A stretch of DNA of 64,000 nucleotides from Chondrinema litorale (lineage in GTDB: Bacteria; Bacteroidota; Bacteroidia; Cytophagales; Flammeovirgaceae). The stretch spans positions 1 through 64,000 of the forward strand of contig NZ_CP111046.1 in assembly GCF_026250525.1 (NCBI RefSeq), given 5' to 3'. The translations under genes were made by a program, and so were the position numbers. The notes beneath the pieces were generated by a model. That model did no database searches, was not told where the DNA came from, and saw only the letters and a list, made by a program, of their open reading frames with translations. Each line of letters starts with the position of its first letter. The first letter of the stretch is position 1. This document shows positions 1 through 8,323 of this stretch, piece after piece.

Positions 1-36
1 TAACATCAGTTAACTAAACACATAAGTTGCTTTGCT

Positions 37-44
37 TACATTTG
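37..44 (+). promoter_or_regulatory. candidate -7 promoter element
   Basis: TACATTTG matches the Bacteroidota -7 consensus TAnnTTTG exactly and lies about 70 bases upstream of the first gene. No TTG at the usual -33 distance is visible, so this is a weak call. Confidence 0.25.
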
Positions 45-114
45 TGTTAATCTTTTATTCAATCTTACATCTATTTTATACTTAAGATTGTATTGAATCA
101 TACATCCAGAAAAA

Positions 115-669
115 ATGAAAATATACCTAGCAATTATTGGCTTGTTGTTTACTGTTTCAACTTTATCTGCTCAAAGTAAAAAAGACTGTAAGCAAATTTT
201 AGAAAAAGAAATATCTTTTGAGAATTTACAGGAGAATGGAGAAGAAATAGGTAAAAATGTACAGATTTTACTGGGTTGCGATTTTGATGATTTAGATGTT
301 GAAATATTTTCGGATGCCAGTGGAGATGATAATTTGTCTTTACTAACTCAAGCAATATTGTTTTTAGGGGTAGATGCTACAACTGAAAATGCTGTTACTT
401 ACGGCGATTTAAAAGATTTATTATTACAGCAAAAGAATAGCGACTATTATATAGCTTATAAGAAAAAATTGAAAGCTGAAATTGAATTGTCTTACAAAAA
501 TGCAGATTTAGAAAATTGGCCAATTGATAAAGGGCTGTTAGCTGATATGGGTTTTGATGAAATGCAAATTGATAGTATTAAAAAAGTAATTGATGTCAAT
601 CAGCAAAAGCCATATACTGAAATTTTTGCTATTTATGTAGATGCTTTAAGCTTAGAAAGTAAAAGATAA
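115..669 (+). CDS. small secreted protein of unknown function
   Basis: I do not recognise the family. The first 19 residues form a typical signal peptide (Lys, hydrophobic core, then Leu-Ser-Ala before Gln), so the product is probably exported to the periplasm or cell surface. The mature part is acidic, predicted mostly helical, and has only two cysteines (about residues 25 and 55), which could form a disulfide. There is no lipobox and no membrane segment after the signal. The gene stands alone: a strong terminator follows and the next gene starts 160 bases later. It is a real gene by signal peptide, length and composition, but no function can be assigned. Confidence 0.7.
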   Translation: MKIYLAIIGLLFTVSTLSAQSKKDCKQILEKEISFENLQENGEEIGKNVQILLGCDFDDLDVEIFSDASGDDNLSLLTQAILFLGVDATTENAVTYGDLKDLLLQQKNSDYYIAYKKKLKAEIELSYKNADLENWPIDKGLLADMGFDEMQIDSIKKVIDVNQQKPYTEIFAIYVDALSLESKR

Positions 670-706
670 TATACACGAGTAAAGCACATAATTACTAAGA
701 ACTTTT

Positions 707-754
707 AGGGATTAATTTCTTTCAAATACCGGGAAGAAATTAATCCCTTTTTTT
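707..754 (+). terminator. rho-independent terminator
   Basis: A perfect 15-bp inverted repeat (707-721 with 734-748) with a 12-base loop is followed at once by a run of seven T. It ends the transcript of the small secreted protein. Confidence 0.85.
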
Positions 755-830
755 AATGCCAAACCTTCATTTTTAGCCAATATTTAGTGATTTTTGCTTA
801 GTTTTATGCAAAACTAACTAGCTATAAAAA

Positions 831-1940
831 ATGCAGAAATTACTCCTTCTGGCCATAGTATTTCTTTTATTTAATTGTACCGAAGATAAAATTGAAACTA
901 AACACTTTGTAAAGGTTGATATTAATGCGGAGGTAAATCAAAACTTGCCACAATTAAAAAATGTATCATTAAAACCTTTAGAAACCCAAGACGAAAGCAT
1001 ATTTGCAACCATTATTAATGTAGAGTATTTTAAAGGTAAAATCTATGTACTCGATGGATTTTCGACTAAATCACTTTTGGCTTTTTCAGAAAATGGACAA
1101 TTCATCAACAAAACCAGACAAGGAAAAGGAATTGGGGAAATGATAAAACCATTTGCTTTTTACATAGACAAAAAAGAAGAAGTTATTTTGGTTTGGGATG
1201 AAGTGCAAAGCACTATGTTTACTTATGATTTAGACTTAAAATATATTTCTCAGATAAAAAGTAAAATTCAGCTTCCAATGCTATTAGAATTTGTCCGAAT
1301 TGAGAAAGAAAAAATTCTTATAAGAACACATAACATAATAGCAGAAGATCAAAAAGAGTATGTATTTAAATTATACTCTTCTGATTTTGGTGAAGTCGAA
1401 AATACATATTTAGAAGATTTTAAATACCGTCACCAGATAGCACTTGGCAAATCAATTTCGAGTAACAAAAATCCTTACTTAATATCTGCATTTGACTACA
1501 ATATCTATCAATTAGTTGATAACAAATTAAAGAGTGAATTTTACTACGATTTTGGTAAATATAAACTTGCTAGAGAAGAGGTGGAAGATGAAAAAAATGG
1601 GAATAAACATCGTGAATTATTAGAGCAAGGGAAAAGAGTTTCTTCACTGCATGGTATACTACTCAGTCAAAATTATCTATCCTTTAGAGTTTACTATAAG
1701 CAAGCACCTATCTATTATATACAATCACTTAATCAAGATAAGCTTTACCGATTGAATGATTACTTTGAGAATGGAATGCTACCTAAGTGTGACATACATT
1801 CTGTAGTAAATGGCGATACTTTTCTAGCTTTTGTAAATCCAGATGATTTAATTGCTTTTCAAGAAAAAACAGGGCAAAAGCTTTTTGAAGGTGAAATTAA
1901 TTCGAACCAAAACCCATTTATCTTAACCTTTAGCTTATAA
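831..1940 (+). CDS. 6-bladed beta-propeller lipoprotein (DUF5128-like)
   Basis: The N-terminus has a lipoprotein signal with lipobox Leu-Phe-Asn-Cys (Cys16), so the product is anchored to a membrane facing the periplasm or surface. The rest resembles the Bacteroidota 6-bladed propeller lipoproteins (DUF5128/BF3164-type): an early strand with 'LKPLETQDES', then 'GKIYVLDGF', 'NGQFINKTRQGKGIGEM' and a repeated pattern of strands ending in Asp/Gly turns. Length (369 aa) fits that group. These proteins are common near signalling and transport loci, but their ligand is not known. The gene is separated from the hybrid regulator by 123 bases; co-regulation cannot be judged. Confidence 0.75.
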   Translation: MQKLLLLAIVFLLFNCTEDKIETKHFVKVDINAEVNQNLPQLKNVSLKPLETQDESIFATIINVEYFKGKIYVLDGFSTKSLLAFSENGQFINKTRQGKGIGEMIKPFAFYIDKKEEVILVWDEVQSTMFTYDLDLKYISQIKSKIQLPMLLEFVRIEKEKILIRTHNIIAEDQKEYVFKLYSSDFGEVENTYLEDFKYRHQIALGKSISSNKNPYLISAFDYNIYQLVDNKLKSEFYYDFGKYKLAREEVEDEKNGNKHRELLEQGKRVSSLHGILLSQNYLSFRVYYKQAPIYYIQSLNQDKLYRLNDYFENGMLPKCDIHSVVNGDTFLAFVNPDDLIAFQEKTGQKLFEGEINSNQNPFILTFSL

Positions 1941-2063
1941 ACTTAACTTTTGGAGATAAACTGCGAGAGTAATAACTTAGCATTGCTTTTAATTATAGCA
2001 GCTATTTACAACCTTTCCTATAACAAACACCTATTATCAAATTAATTTTTAGGGTTCCTTTTT

Positions 2064-5000
2064 ATGTCTAAAATTCAACTATTCATATGTTTGTTTATCT
2101 TCATTTTCTGCAAAGGATACGGACAGGAAGAAACTGAATTTATTCATATTACTAAAAATAAAGGCTTGCCTGATGCAAGAGTAAATACCCTTTTGCAAGA
2201 CAAACATGGCTTTATTTGGGTGGGTACCAGATTAGGTGTGAGCCGTTACGATGGCTATATGTTTGAAACCATGGATTTTGCCAAACAAAAACCGGTTTTC
2301 AATGTGGTTAAAAGCATCCAATCTATGTTTGAAGACAGCAAAGGCAGAATCTGGATTGGTGGTCAGGCTTGTGGCTTATATCAATACAACTACGATACAG
2401 GTATTTACACCCGATTTTTAGAGAGTGATTCAGTCGGTTTATTAAGCAATACCATTAATTCCATAATAGAAGACAAAAACAATAACATTTGGATTGGCAC
2501 CACCAGAGGTGGTTTGTTTAAGTTCGATGAGCAAACGAAAAGCTTTATTGCATATCCAAATGAGTTGGAACAAACTTTACAGTCTCAAGACATATTCTCT
2601 ATTTGTGTAGATCAGCAAAACCGATTGTGGCTCGGAACCGAAAATGCACTTTACTATCTGGAAGAAGATAGGAAAACCTTCCATAAAGTTTTAGATCAAA
2701 ATAGCCATCCAGAACATATATTGGGAGGCATTATAAAAATAAAACAAAGTACCAACGGAAACTTGTGGTTGGGTACGGGTAGAGGAGGAGTTATTAAATA
2801 TGAACCTCCAACCAAGCAGATTACAAACTTTACGCATCAACCAAATAATACTGAAAGTTTTAGCTCCAATGTGGTCCTCGATATCTTTATAGATAGTTCA
2901 GATAATCTTTGGGTCGGCACAGACGGTGGTGGACTTAATAAGCTGAAAAAAGATGAATCGGGGTTCGAAACATTTCTACATAACAAATACATTCCATCTT
3001 CTATCAGTAGTAACTCGGTAATTTCCATTATGGAAGACCTACAAGGCAACCTCTGGTTTGGTAATAATTTTGGTGGCATAAACTTCCTTCAAAAGCAAAA
3101 CACAGACATTGCCTATCACTATGGTTCGCTCGACCATTTTCCCACAAGAGTCTTATCGATTTTAGTAGATAGCAAAGGTGATACTTGGATTGGAACAGAT
3201 GGCAATGGGCTAAATTATTTTCCGGTAGATGATGAAGATGGTAAAAATTTTAGTAGAAATCCTCAGGTAAATAATAGCATTGCTGGCAATTACATCCAGC
3301 ATTTGATAGAAGACTCAAAAAGAGATATTTGGATCGCTACTTACGATAATGGACTTTGTGTACTAAAGTCTGATCGCAAAACCTTTATTTCAGCAAATGA
3401 AAAATTGAGAAATAAAGGTGTAAATATTGGTAGTGATGTAAGGAATATTTTTCAAGATTCGAAAAAACAGATTTGGATAGCAAGTGATCTAGGCTTATAT
3501 GTAATTGATGAAAATTTTAATCTGCTAAACGAATTTACCTACAGCAAATCACAACTCGATTGCGAGATTATTGTAGAAATCTTTGAAGATAAAGCGCATA
3601 ATTTGTGGCTCGGTAGCATAGAAGGCGGGCTATTTCTTTACCAAGGAAATGGGCAATTTAAAAACTACAAGAATGAAGTAAACAATCCGAGTACAATATG
3701 TAGTAATCGTATTTGTACCATCAATCAAGCTCCCAATGGCGATATATGGATTGGTAGTTACAATCGCGGTTTGAGTATTCTCGATACAGAAACTCAATCT
3801 TTTACCTATCTGGGTATGGAAGAGGGCTTACCAAGTTATGAGATTGAAGCCATTTTGTTTGACGATGATGGAAATGCATGGATTAGCACCAACAATGGAT
3901 TGGCAAAATATAATACTGATTCTAAAAAAATTGATGTATTCTATAAATCATCTGGTTTACAAAGCGAAAACTTTATAAAGAGAGCGAGTTACAAAACTGA
4001 TGATGGTAGGCTGTATTTTGGTGGAGTTGATGGATACAATATCTTTTCACCATCAAATATGGTTTTGGAGAATAAAAAGCCAAACCTCCTTTTTTCAGGA
4101 TTCAAAATCTTGAACCAACCTGCTGAAATTGGAGAAGATAAACCTTTAAAAGAATCTATTGAAGTCGCTAAAGAAATCAACTTAGCACACGATCAATCAT
4201 CTTTTACTTTTGATTATACCAGTTTAGATGATCTACCAAATCCCAACTTCGATTTTGCTTACAGACTTTATCCTTTTCAAAATGAGTGGCAGCATGTGGG
4301 CAAAGAGAGAACCGCCAACTTCACGAACATTCCTCCGGGAAATTACTCTTTTCAGGTAATTGCTTCTGATGGTGTAAAGCAATGGGATGAGCATCCTTTA
4401 AAAATCGATCTTACTATTTCAAAGCCAATTTGGGCCACCAATTGGGCATTTTTAATCTACTTTACAGTTGGCATTACAGTACTGCTTTTATCTTACAGAT
4501 ATGTGTTTTTATGGTCTAAACTCAAAAGTAATTTAAAGTTCGAAAAGATTTCTAGAGAGAAAGAAAAGGAAGTAAATCAGATGAAGCTTAACTTCTTTAC
4601 CAAGATTTCTCATGAGATTAGAACTCCACTCACTTTGATAATGGGCCCGATTGATAACATTATGGAGATGACGCATGAAAACCCGAAAGTGCTTAGTTAT
4701 CTCCAAACCATTAAAAGTAATACGCAACGTTTGGTGGGGCTTACCAATCAGTTAATTGATCTGCGTAAAAAAGAATCTGGTAAACTCCTGCTAAAAGCTT
4801 ATAATGGAGACTTGCTCACCTCACTCGAAGAAATTACCCTTTCTTTTAGAGAGCTTGCCAGACAACGCGACATACAATTGGCCATTCAATTTCAGCAGAA
4901 ACCGGAAAACCTCTGGTTTGATGAAGAAAAGATTGAGCATGTTTTATTCAATCTACTTTCTAATGCTTTTAAGTTTACGCCCGATTATGGTTCGGTTAAA

Positions 5001-6155
5001 ATCACAGTAAAAGTAAAAGAAGAAAAAGGCAAAGCTGCTTGGGTAGAAATCTCAGTAAAAGACAATGGCATTGGCATACCAGAAAAAGACTTGCCACATA
5101 TTTTCGATATGTTCTATCAGTCGGAATCTGGTGTGTTAAAAGGCGGAACAGGCATTGGGCTTTCTTTAAGTAGCGAATTGGTAAAGTTGCATCACGGAAA
5201 AATCGAGGTTTTTTCTAGTCAAGGGCAAGGTACCGAATTTGTTATTTCATTGCCATTAGGTGAAGAACATCTTTCAGAAGACGAAAAACTAGCAACTGCA
5301 CCAGCAAAAGCTAATAAAGATTATAACATCAATAACCTAAAGGCTTTTAGTAACAAAAAAATCATCCATAAAAAGTCTTCGATTAAAGAAAATGACACAT
5401 TACTCATTGTTGAAGATAACCCAGAAGTAAGAGGTTACATCCAACATATATTTGAAGAAGACTTTAATGTGGAAGTGGCAGAAAATGGCGAAAAAGGATT
5501 AGAAAAAGCCCGAACAGTATTTCCAGATTTAATCATCAGTGATGTAATGATGCCGGTGATGGATGGCATAGAAATGACTTCTTTGCTGAAAAACGACATT
5601 AGAACTGGACATATTCCCATCATTCTATTAACTGCCCGATCTTCTTCTGTCAATAAAATAGAAGGTTTGCAAACCGGTGCCGAAGCTTATGTTACCAAAC
5701 CTTTTGAAGTGGAGGTGTTAAAACTGAATGTAAACAACTTACTCAGCAACAGCAAAAAGGCGATGAAGTACTTTAGAAGAGAAGTACTATCTAATCCGCA
5801 GCCTGTACCTCAAAATGCGCCTGATGAAAAGTTTATAAAAGACTTGGTAGCCGCCATAGAAAAATACATGGAAGACCCGAACTTCAAAATCGAGAGATTA
5901 GCCAAAGAGTTAAGCATGAGTCATTCTGTATTATACAGAAAATGTCTGGCACTAACAGGAAATCCGATTAGCGATTTTATTAGAATTATCAGATTAAAGA
6001 AAGCTGCCATGCTTTTAAAACAAGGTAGTCTAAGTGTGTCTGAAGTAGCTTATAAAATCGGGTTTAATGATGCCAAATACTTTAGTAAATGTTTTAAAAA
6101 GCAATTCGGCAAATCTCCATCAGTCTATTTAGCAGAATTAAAAAATAAGCTTTAA
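2064..6155 (+). CDS. hybrid two-component system sensor/regulator (HTCS)
   Basis: One-chain glycan sensor and transcription factor typical of Bacteroidota PULs. After a signal peptide (to about residue 20) come about 14 regulator-propeller motifs of the form 'D..G..W.GT..GL..Y' (two seven-bladed propellers, to about residue 660), a Y_Y_Y domain (about 715-780), and a membrane helix (about 790-815). The cytoplasmic part has a HisKA domain with 'SHEIRTPL' (His at about 850), an HATPase domain (N box 'NLLSNAFKFTP' near 962, 'DNGIGIP', 'GGTGIGLS'), a receiver domain (phospho-acceptor Asp near 1160 in 'ISDVMMPVMDG') and a C-terminal AraC-type helix-turn-helix (about 1265-1363). All key residues are present. 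It is followed directly by the GH109 gene and susCD, which it probably controls through the direct repeats at 6197-6240 and 8195-8254. Confidence 0.96.
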   Translation: MSKIQLFICLFIFIFCKGYGQEETEFIHITKNKGLPDARVNTLLQDKHGFIWVGTRLGVSRYDGYMFETMDFAKQKPVFNVVKSIQSMFEDSKGRIWIGGQACGLYQYNYDTGIYTRFLESDSVGLLSNTINSIIEDKNNNIWIGTTRGGLFKFDEQTKSFIAYPNELEQTLQSQDIFSICVDQQNRLWLGTENALYYLEEDRKTFHKVLDQNSHPEHILGGIIKIKQSTNGNLWLGTGRGGVIKYEPPTKQITNFTHQPNNTESFSSNVVLDIFIDSSDNLWVGTDGGGLNKLKKDESGFETFLHNKYIPSSISSNSVISIMEDLQGNLWFGNNFGGINFLQKQNTDIAYHYGSLDHFPTRVLSILVDSKGDTWIGTDGNGLNYFPVDDEDGKNFSRNPQVNNSIAGNYIQHLIEDSKRDIWIATYDNGLCVLKSDRKTFISANEKLRNKGVNIGSDVRNIFQDSKKQIWIASDLGLYVIDENFNLLNEFTYSKSQLDCEIIVEIFEDKAHNLWLGSIEGGLFLYQGNGQFKNYKNEVNNPSTICSNRICTINQAPNGDIWIGSYNRGLSILDTETQSFTYLGMEEGLPSYEIEAILFDDDGNAWISTNNGLAKYNTDSKKIDVFYKSSGLQSENFIKRASYKTDDGRLYFGGVDGYNIFSPSNMVLENKKPNLLFSGFKILNQPAEIGEDKPLKESIEVAKEINLAHDQSSFTFDYTSLDDLPNPNFDFAYRLYPFQNEWQHVGKERTANFTNIPPGNYSFQVIASDGVKQWDEHPLKIDLTISKPIWATNWAFLIYFTVGITVLLLSYRYVFLWSKLKSNLKFEKISREKEKEVNQMKLNFFTKISHEIRTPLTLIMGPIDNIMEMTHENPKVLSYLQTIKSNTQRLVGLTNQLIDLRKKESGKLLLKAYNGDLLTSLEEITLSFRELARQRDIQLAIQFQQKPENLWFDEEKIEHVLFNLLSNAFKFTPDYGSVKITVKVKEEKGKAAWVEISVKDNGIGIPEKDLPHIFDMFYQSESGVLKGGTGIGLSLSSELVKLHHGKIEVFSSQGQGTEFVISLPLGEEHLSEDEKLATAPAKANKDYNINNLKAFSNKKIIHKKSSIKENDTLLIVEDNPEVRGYIQHIFEEDFNVEVAENGEKGLEKARTVFPDLIISDVMMPVMDGIEMTSLLKNDIRTGHIPIILLTARSSSVNKIEGLQTGAEAYVTKPFEVEVLKLNVNNLLSNSKKAMKYFRREVLSNPQPVPQNAPDEKFIKDLVAAIEKYMEDPNFKIERLAKELSMSHSVLYRKCLALTGNPISDFIRIIRLKKAAMLLKQGSLSVSEVAYKIGFNDAKYFSKCFKKQFGKSPSVYLAELKNKL

Positions 6156-6196
6156 TTAATCCTGAGGCCACATTTATGTAAAACATAGTTCTATTA

Positions 6197-6240
6197 GACG
6201 AAATTTTACCCCTCATTTGATGAATTTTTACCCTCAATTT
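6197..6240 (+). promoter_or_regulatory. tandem direct repeat, probable HTCS operator (upstream of GH109 gene)
   Basis: Two 22-base units in direct tandem: GACGAAATTTTACCCC at 6197 and GATGAATTTTTACCC at 6219. The second unit shares 15 identical bases with the first unit of the repeat before susC (8195). The 22-base period is two helical turns, as expected for an AraC-type dimer or tandem binding. The rest of the 356-base gap 6156-6511 shows no gene. Confidence 0.6.
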
Positions 6241-6511
6241 TACCAATGATTTAACAACTTCGTGATGGTTAAATAATTACTGGTAACAAGGAACAATCGT
6301 GTGAAGCTTATTGCGAATCAATGTTTAAAAAAGCTTGCTCATCAATCCTTTCTATTTTCAATTTACATAAAGCTACAGATGAATTATTTTTAAAAGAGAC
6401 TAAGAGAACTACTTTAAAAATAAAGATCATTCTTTAATAAAATTGAAGATATTTAGACTCAGAAATTCCTACCACAATCATTTAAAATTTTACAATTACA
6501 TTATTTATACA

Positions 6512-7870
6512 ATGAGAAATAATATTACAAGAAGAAATTTTGTAAAAAAAACTGCTGCTGCCGGATTAGTAGCCTCACTGGGCGCTCCTAATATTTTAAT
6601 GGGAAAAGACGATAGAAAAGTCCGCCTCGCTTTTATTGGTACTGGCATGAGAGGAAGAAATCACATCTCTTTAGCTGCCATTAGAGACGATGTAACCATT
6701 ACTGCAATTTGCGACATCGATCCTGAAAGCATCGCAAAAGCAAAAGAGATTATTAAAAAAGCAGGCAAAAAGGAGCCGGAAGTGTATGGAAAAGATGAGT
6801 GGGATTTTAAGAATATGCTTTTGCGAGATGATATTGACGGGGTAATTATTGCAACACCTTGGTTATGGCATACCAAAATGGCTGTAGAAACCATGAAAGC
6901 CGGAAAATATGCAGGTGTTGAAGTTTCTGCGGCAAATACATTGGAGGAATGCTGGGATTTGGTAAACACCCACGAACAAACTGGAATGCCTTGCATGATT
7001 CTAGAAAATGTATGCTACAGAAAAGATGTAATGGCGGTGTTGAATATGGTGAGAAAAGGTATGTTTGGTGAGATGATTCACGCAGAATGTGGTTATCAGC
7101 ACGATTTGAGAGGTGTAAAATTAAATGATGGAAAGTCTGCTTACGGAAAGGGAGTAGAGTTTGGTGAGAAAGGTTACTCAGAATCTAAGTGGAGAACTTG
7201 GCATTCGGTAAATAGAAATGGAGATATTTATCCTACACATGGTATTGGGCCAGTTGCAGAGTATTTAAATATTAACAGAGGAAACAGATTTGTTTCTTTA
7301 ACCTCAACAGCTACCAAATCAAGAGGTTTACACAATTACATTGTAGAAAATGGTGGAGAAGATCATCCGAATGCGAAGGTGGAATTCAAATTGGGTGATG
7401 TGATTACTACTGTAATTAAAACTGCAAACGAAGAAAGCATCATTGTTTCTCATGATACTAACTTACCAAGACCTTATTCATTAGGTTTTAGGGTTCAGGG
7501 TACAAAAGGTATTTGGATGGATGTAAACCAATCATTGTACATTGAAGGTAAAAGTCAACCTCACCAGTGGGAAAATACCGAAAAGTATTTCGAAGAATAT
7601 AATCACCCATTATGGAAAAACTATAGCAAACTAGCCGAAGGTGCTGGCCACGGCGGTATGGACTGGTTTGTAATAAATGCTTTTGTAGAATCGGTTAAAA
7701 GAAAAGCACCAACTCCAATGGATGCATACGATGCAGCAGCTTGGAGCGCAATTACTCCACTTTCGGAGCAATCTATTGCAAATGGTAGTGATGCTGTGGC
7801 TTTCCCAGATTTTACTCGCGGACAATGGATGAGAAGAGAACCTGTTTTTGCCCTTGATGGCGATTATTAA
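6512..7870 (+). CDS. GH109-type (alpha-N-acetylgalactosaminidase-like) Gfo/Idh/MocA family enzyme, Tat-exported
   Basis: The start at 6512 is chosen because it puts the twin-arginine signal (N-I-T-R-R-N-F near residues 4-10, then a hydrophobic stretch) at the N-terminus; the frame is open upstream only to a TTG at 6443. A Rossmann dinucleotide motif 'FIGTGMRGR' (about 41-49) follows. The stretches 'NVCYRKDVMAVLNMVRKG.FGE', 'AECGYQHDLRG' and 'YPTHGIGPVAEYLNINRG' are typical of glycoside hydrolase family 109, whose characterised members remove alpha-GalNAc with NAD as a bound cofactor. The length (452 aa) fits. It sits between the sensor and susCD, so it likely acts on the glycan imported by this locus. 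A related Gfo/Idh dehydrogenase with another substrate remains possible. Confidence 0.85.
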   Translation: MRNNITRRNFVKKTAAAGLVASLGAPNILMGKDDRKVRLAFIGTGMRGRNHISLAAIRDDVTITAICDIDPESIAKAKEIIKKAGKKEPEVYGKDEWDFKNMLLRDDIDGVIIATPWLWHTKMAVETMKAGKYAGVEVSAANTLEECWDLVNTHEQTGMPCMILENVCYRKDVMAVLNMVRKGMFGEMIHAECGYQHDLRGVKLNDGKSAYGKGVEFGEKGYSESKWRTWHSVNRNGDIYPTHGIGPVAEYLNINRGNRFVSLTSTATKSRGLHNYIVENGGEDHPNAKVEFKLGDVITTVIKTANEESIIVSHDTNLPRPYSLGFRVQGTKGIWMDVNQSLYIEGKSQPHQWENTEKYFEEYNHPLWKNYSKLAEGAGHGGMDWFVINAFVESVKRKAPTPMDAYDAAAWSAITPLSEQSIANGSDAVAFPDFTRGQWMRREPVFALDGDY

Positions 7871-7904
7871 AATATAATATATTACGTACCACTTACTATC
7901 AATT

Positions 7905-7934
7905 GGTCAACTCAAAAAGGGTTGGCCTTTTTTT
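7905..7934 (+). terminator. rho-independent terminator after the GH109 gene
   Basis: GGTCAAC (7905-7911) pairs with GTTGGCC (7921-7927) with one G-T pair, followed by seven T. It separates the GH109 transcript from susCD. Confidence 0.75.
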
Positions 7935-8194
7935 ATCTGTAAAATGAGTAGTTGAAACCTTTTTCACATCATGATTAAAGTAATTAAAATCCTTTGTTTC
8001 TAAGGTTTAGGAAGAGCCTAACTATTATTTGAATTGAGATGCTTTCGATTAAACTTTTAAGCTGTATTTCCACTAAACAGCTTGATTGTTACAAGTTCAT
8101 CTGAACTAAAAATTTGAGATTCACATTAAATTCATCTTCATTTTTTTAAGAAAAAACCACTTTTATAGCCTATCTGCGCGCTATAAGCGATTTT

Positions 8195-8254
8195 GATGAA
8201 TTTTTACCCCCATCTTGACGAATTTTTCACCCCAATTTAAGCGATTTATTCCCA
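8195..8254 (+). promoter_or_regulatory. tandem direct repeats, probable HTCS operator (upstream of susC)
   Basis: Units GATGAATTTTTACCCC at 8195 and GACGAATTTTTCACCCC at 8217 are 22 bases apart, and a degenerate third unit ending in TTATTCCC follows at about 8239-8253. The same unit occurs twice before the GH109 gene. The repeats end about 70 bases before the susC start codon, a good distance for an activator. No gene is visible in the rest of 7871-8323. Confidence 0.65.
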
Positions 8255-8323
8255 AAATTTAAAAAGCATTCTCTGAAAAGGGTTTTAAAAAATATTTTTT
8301 ATTCACATTAAGCTCATATCTAA

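Noticed and set aside
6443..6511. Longer N-terminus of the GH109 enzyme from TTG 6443
   Set aside because: It would bury the twin-arginine signal behind 23 residues; ATG 6512 gives a standard Tat leader.
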